Source: a virus
Reading direction: 5' to 3' (one strand)
DNA length: 24,320 bases
IMG/VR virus record: IMGVR_UViG_3300031514_000006
Location: 1 to 24,320 of that record
The stretch's first letter is position 1. Every line of letters starts with the position of its first letter. Positions 21,513-24,320 of this stretch are shown here, piece by piece. The notes beneath the pieces are model-generated. The model was not told where the DNA came from. It did not search any database and worked only from the letters and a program-made list of their open reading frames with translations. The translations under genes were made by a program, and so were the position numbers.

Positions 21513-23497
21513 GTCATCGCCCTCGCACGATAACGCAGTAATCCTTCAAGTAGCCAGTTCGAACTCGAATCCGAAGTCGAAGTCGTAGTCGACTCGAGCG
21601 AGTCGAAAATCTCTCGCGCAACGACCGCGCCTACAAGACAGTCGAAGTAGTGGTTCTCGCGCGCGGGTAGTAGCGTCCACTCCACGCACTGTCGCCAGAC
21701 CGACTGCGTGGCCACGCCGGTCTCCGACGTAAGATGCTCGACCACGACCGGCGCATCGACCGTGCGCGCGATCTCAACCGAAGACGACGCGAAAAGATTC
21801 GCAACGTTCGTCTTCGCACGGTTCGTGTCGATAAGGACGCTGGTCGTAGCGCGATCCGGATCGCGCGTCATGCGCCACGCGCTACCCGTTACATCGCCTG
21901 GCTTCGTTAGTTCGACGACCGACGCCTTCGATCGCGCACCGACGTAGCGACCGTAAGCCGGATAGACGCGATCGTGAATCGCGGCCACTGACGACACGAT
22001 GTCGCTACGATAACCGGCATCCACGAGTACTAAACTATTCGGATAACGAGCGCGAAGCTGCGCGAGTAGATCGTGCAACCCTCGCTCGATCGACTGCGGC
22101 GCCGCGATGCGATAGAAGCCCTCGAGCGACAGCGCTGGCCGCGATGCGGAGTAGTAGTTTGCATGCTGTTCCGGCCAGGTCGAAAACGCTACACGTACAC
22201 GGTCGTTCTCGCGCGCAACGACCGCGTAGTAGAGAATCCGCTCTTGCACGTCGACGTAGATTCCGACTTGCTCCGAAGGCGCAATCGAGAAGTCGCCGAA
22301 CGCGGACGCAACCGACTCCGGCGCGATCGCGATCGAATCGTCCGCAACGACGTTGGCCGCAGGCTCGTTCTGGTACTCTGAGTAAAACGCGTTGCGATCC
22401 TGAAAGTAAAGATGCATCGCGTGCTGGATTGCCGACACTTCGATGCGCGGATCGTAGCACGCTTCCCAGAACGGCACCGCACCGGCATCGAGCTGCGCGC
22501 GATGCGCGAGGTAGTAGTCGTTGATTCGCTTGTAGTCGCGCACGCGAATCGCATCACGATAGACGCGCTCGTACTCCGACCACGCCGCCATATCGGTCGG
22601 CATCGAACGAAGAAGGCCAATACGTTCGCCGCTCCACTCGGGCAGCGACAGTAGCTGATCGCTGAGATCACCGCGGCGAATGACAGTGCATGTACAGAGC
22701 ACCGCAGCCTTGTGGTCGTGCGCCATCGTACCGAGTATGTCGGACTGGATGAGAGCGCGTCGATATTCACACTGTCGCGGCGACATCGCGCTGTCACGCG
22801 TCTGCGGGTCGTCGATCAGGATGAGTTGCGGTCGCACGAGTCGACCGTCGGGCAACGCGTGTTGCAGACCGCGCAACGAACCGCCACGCAACGGCACCGA
22901 TTGGATCAGCGCGCCCGAGCACTTCGAACCGTCAATCGACGCGAGTACGATCCGATCAAACGTAAGTCGAAGATGCGTTGGTTTGCCATCGAAGAGCTGA
23001 AACCGCATACGCTGTAGACTGCCGTCAGCACGCAAAATCGGATAACACGCTTCGGGATAATCCTCGATAAGCTCGCGCGCCGTCGTCAGCCAGAGAATAA
23101 GATTCTGAATCGTCTGTCGCGCGCGCTGACCGTTCGCGGTCACTACGAGAACGTATTTCACATGACCATGCAACACCGCCCACAACGCGGTCGCGAGCGA
23201 AAGCGAAGTCTTGCCGCTGCCCCGCGGCATTGCGTACGCGAAGCAACCGCCACGAAGAACGATCTCCTCGAACTTCCGTGCGATCGCGCGATGCGCGTCC
23301 GAAAACGGCAGCGAAAAGACCGAAGGAAGATACGTGCGACACCAATCGAGAATCGATCGACTCGCTCGCGCACGCCGACGCGGATGCGCAACTTCAGGCA
23401 ACGGCCCGATCTCACGAGCGCGCAAGATGACACGTCGCCGACGCAGCGATTCGTCGGCGACCATGTACGCGTACTCTTCGATCGTCCTAGCCGCCAT
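21509..23497 (-). CDS. Terminase large subunit
   Basis: A 662-residue DNA-packaging motor. The ATPase has Walker A PRGSGKTS (91-98) and Walker B LILIDD (225-230), followed by PQTRDSAMSPRQ, typical of the lambda gpA/GpA-like group. The C-terminal nuclease has acidic residues in GIYVDVQER (D416) and LVLVDAGYRSD (D493). It cuts concatemers and pumps DNA into proheads through the portal, encoded just downstream. The start at 23497 overlaps the protease gene by 11 bases, with AGGG upstream. No small terminase gene is recognised in the window; it may lie upstream of 24320. Confidence 0.92.
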   Translation of the reverse strand: MAARTIEEYAYMVADESLRRRRVILRAREIGPLPEVAHPRRRARASRSILDWCRTYLPSVFSLPFSDAHRAIARKFEEIVLRGGCFAYAMPRGSGKTSLSLATALWAVLHGHVKYVLVVTANGQRARQTIQNLILWLTTARELIEDYPEACYPILRADGSLQRMRFQLFDGKPTHLRLTFDRIVLASIDGSKCSGALIQSVPLRGGSLRGLQHALPDGRLVRPQLILIDDPQTRDSAMSPRQCEYRRALIQSDILGTMAHDHKAAVLCTCTVIRRGDLSDQLLSLPEWSGERIGLLRSMPTDMAAWSEYERVYRDAIRVRDYKRINDYYLAHRAQLDAGAVPFWEACYDPRIEVSAIQHAMHLYFQDRNAFYSEYQNEPAANVVADDSIAIAPESVASAFGDFSIAPSEQVGIYVDVQERILYYAVVARENDRVRVAFSTWPEQHANYYSASRPALSLEGFYRIAAPQSIERGLHDLLAQLRARYPNSLVLVDAGYRSDIVSSVAAIHDRVYPAYGRYVGARSKASVVELTKPGDVTGSAWRMTRDPDRATTSVLIDTNRAKTNVANLFASSSVEIARTVDAPVVVEHLTSETGVATQSVWRQCVEWTLLPARENHYFDCLVGAVVAREIFDSLESTTTSTSDSSSNWLLEGLLRYRARAMT

Positions 23498-24278
23498 CGC
23501 TCTTAGTCCCTACTAAGTCACGTAACGGCATCGCGATCGGCTTTAGATCGTCCGAGTAGTTCGTCGGATGCGTCAGCATCGAGCGAATCACGCGCGGCGA
23601 TGCCCCCCACACGTCACCAACACCGTTTAGCCGAGTCGTGCAACAAACCGGTGACAATAGTTCGCCAGTCGCTGCCGCGATGATGCCACCGCCGCTGTCG
23701 CCCTGCGAAACCGATAAACGATAGCGAACTTGCAGGTCGGCGTTCTCTTTCGCTACGACGTAACCGTCCTCGCGGTTGCCAGGAATGTGCACGCCGTAGC
23801 CGCAGTGGAAGACCTTATCGCCGACCTCGAACGACTCCGCAACGCGAAGCCACGGCAGTCGATCGTGACGCTCGTCCGTCAGCAAGATCGAACAATCCGA
23901 CTTTCGATTGATCGCGATGACACGCGCGCCGAACGAAATACCGTTGCGCAACACGACCGTCACCTCCTCGCCGACACGACGGTGACAGTGCGCCGCGCTC
24001 ACGAGATACCATCGGCCATCGTCGCGCTTCGGACCTACGATCGTCGCACTGCAGTAACCGCCCGTCATAATAATCTTCGCGACCGCATCGCACGGATTCG
24101 TTGCCGGCTTATCGTCCTCCGGTCGCGGTGACTTCTTATCGTCACCACGCTTCTCGTCTTGCGGCGGTACGCGCACGCAACCGAAGTGGACCGCGGTACC
24201 ACCACCGATAACCGTAAGCAACGCGGTCAACACCGCAACGAGAATCGATCGCCACGGCTCGGGAATCGAAATACGCAT
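23487..24278 (-). CDS. Membrane-anchored trypsin-like serine protease
   Basis: A 263-residue protein with a chymotrypsin-fold protease domain. The catalytic triad is visible as His97 in VSAAHC, Asp128 in KSDCSILL and Ser195 in QGDSGGG. Residues 11-31 are a hydrophobic segment (LVAVLTALLTVIGGGTAVHF) that could anchor it in the membrane or be a signal peptide, followed by a charged linker (residues 37-60). Such proteases appear near the terminase gene in some phages. It could act in the cell envelope, in lysis, or as a virion processing enzyme; sequence does not settle this. The start at 24278 has GAAGGAG eight bases upstream. Confidence 0.85.
   Translation of the reverse strand: MRISIPEPWRSILVAVLTALLTVIGGGTAVHFGCVRVPPQDEKRGDDKKSPRPEDDKPATNPCDAVAKIIMTGGYCSATIVGPKRDDGRWYLVSAAHCHRRVGEEVTVVLRNGISFGARVIAINRKSDCSILLTDERHDRLPWLRVAESFEVGDKVFHCGYGVHIPGNREDGYVVAKENADLQVRYRLSVSQGDSGGGIIAAATGELLSPVCCTTRLNGVGDVWGASPRVIRSMLTHPTNYSDDLKPIAMPLRDLVGTKSDGG
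23502..23517. repeat. Inverted repeat CTTAGT-CCCT-ACTAAG before terminase
   Basis: Six-base arms with a 4-base centre lie five bases before the terminase start codon, within the end of the protease gene. It belongs to the same group of junction palindromes as 380-393, 4515-4528 and 11256-11273. Confidence 0.4.
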
Positions 24279-24320
24279 CGACTTACTCCTTCGCGCGACA
24301 AACTACTCGATTTTCGAGGC

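Noticed and set aside
22781-22796. CGACATCGCGCTGTCA in the terminase gene, similar to the thyX palindrome
   Set aside because: It encodes RDSAMS in the conserved region after Walker B, where terminases commonly have similar residues, so chance and protein constraint explain it.
24303-24320. Possible C-terminal end of an upstream gene (ASKIE then stop)
   Set aside because: Only six codons are visible and another frame also stops nearby, so it cannot be told from chance.

Overview
The window is a compact stretch of a tailed double-stranded DNA phage genome (Caudoviricetes, siphovirus type), either free or as a prophage. Every recognisable gene lies on the minus strand, so the phage reads from base 24320 down to base 1. 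Gene ends touch or overlap by 1-4 bases over long runs, and most starts carry a clear AGGAGG-like ribosome binding site. No integrase, tRNA, rRNA, CRISPR array or transposase was seen. A planctomycete host is a reasonable guess: the HTH plus receiver regulator, the prohead protease/major capsid fusion, the ThyX and the tail proteins look like types I associate with planctomycetes and their phages. This is recalled family resemblance, not a search result.

Structural half (about 24278 to 9746, in reading order): membrane-anchored trypsin-like protease, large terminase, gpW-like small protein, portal, prohead protease fused to major capsid protein, head-tail connector, DUF2190-like capsid protein, tail completion protein, HK97 gp10-like protein, tail tube, tail assembly chaperone with a probable -1 frameshift extension, a short tape measure protein (557 aa), two further tail proteins, and a glycosyltransferase-methyltransferase fusion. 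The tape measure and frameshifted chaperone indicate a long, flexible, non-contractile tail.

Replication half (about 9646 to 4515): Sak4-like recombination ATPase, DUF669 protein, RusA Holliday junction resolvase, prim-pol/helicase primase, and a DnaN-like sliding clamp. The clamp has its own sigma70-like promoter inside a perfect 10-bp inverted repeat, followed by a leader with an attenuator-like hairpin. No DNA polymerase gene is in the window.

Accessory part (about 4390 to 1): a DUF3820-polyproline-J-domain fusion, an HTH-receiver regulator, a 41-aa gene ended by a strong terminator, an unknown 232-aa protein, ThyX thymidylate synthase, an unknown 223-aa protein behind a good promoter, two tandem paralogous small proteins, and the start of another gene.

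The most unusual signals are: (i) short palindromic and GTGTCGCT..CGCTCCC-type repeats that occur as a 23-bp tandem array between tail genes and also, kept in frame, inside thyX and the methyltransferase domain; (ii) a set of four CTTAG..CTAAG palindromes at gene junctions; (iii) palindrome-dense regulatory gaps at 1391-1647 and 4391-4514, the latter with a possible plus-strand small RNA complementary to the ribosome binding site of the 223-aa gene.
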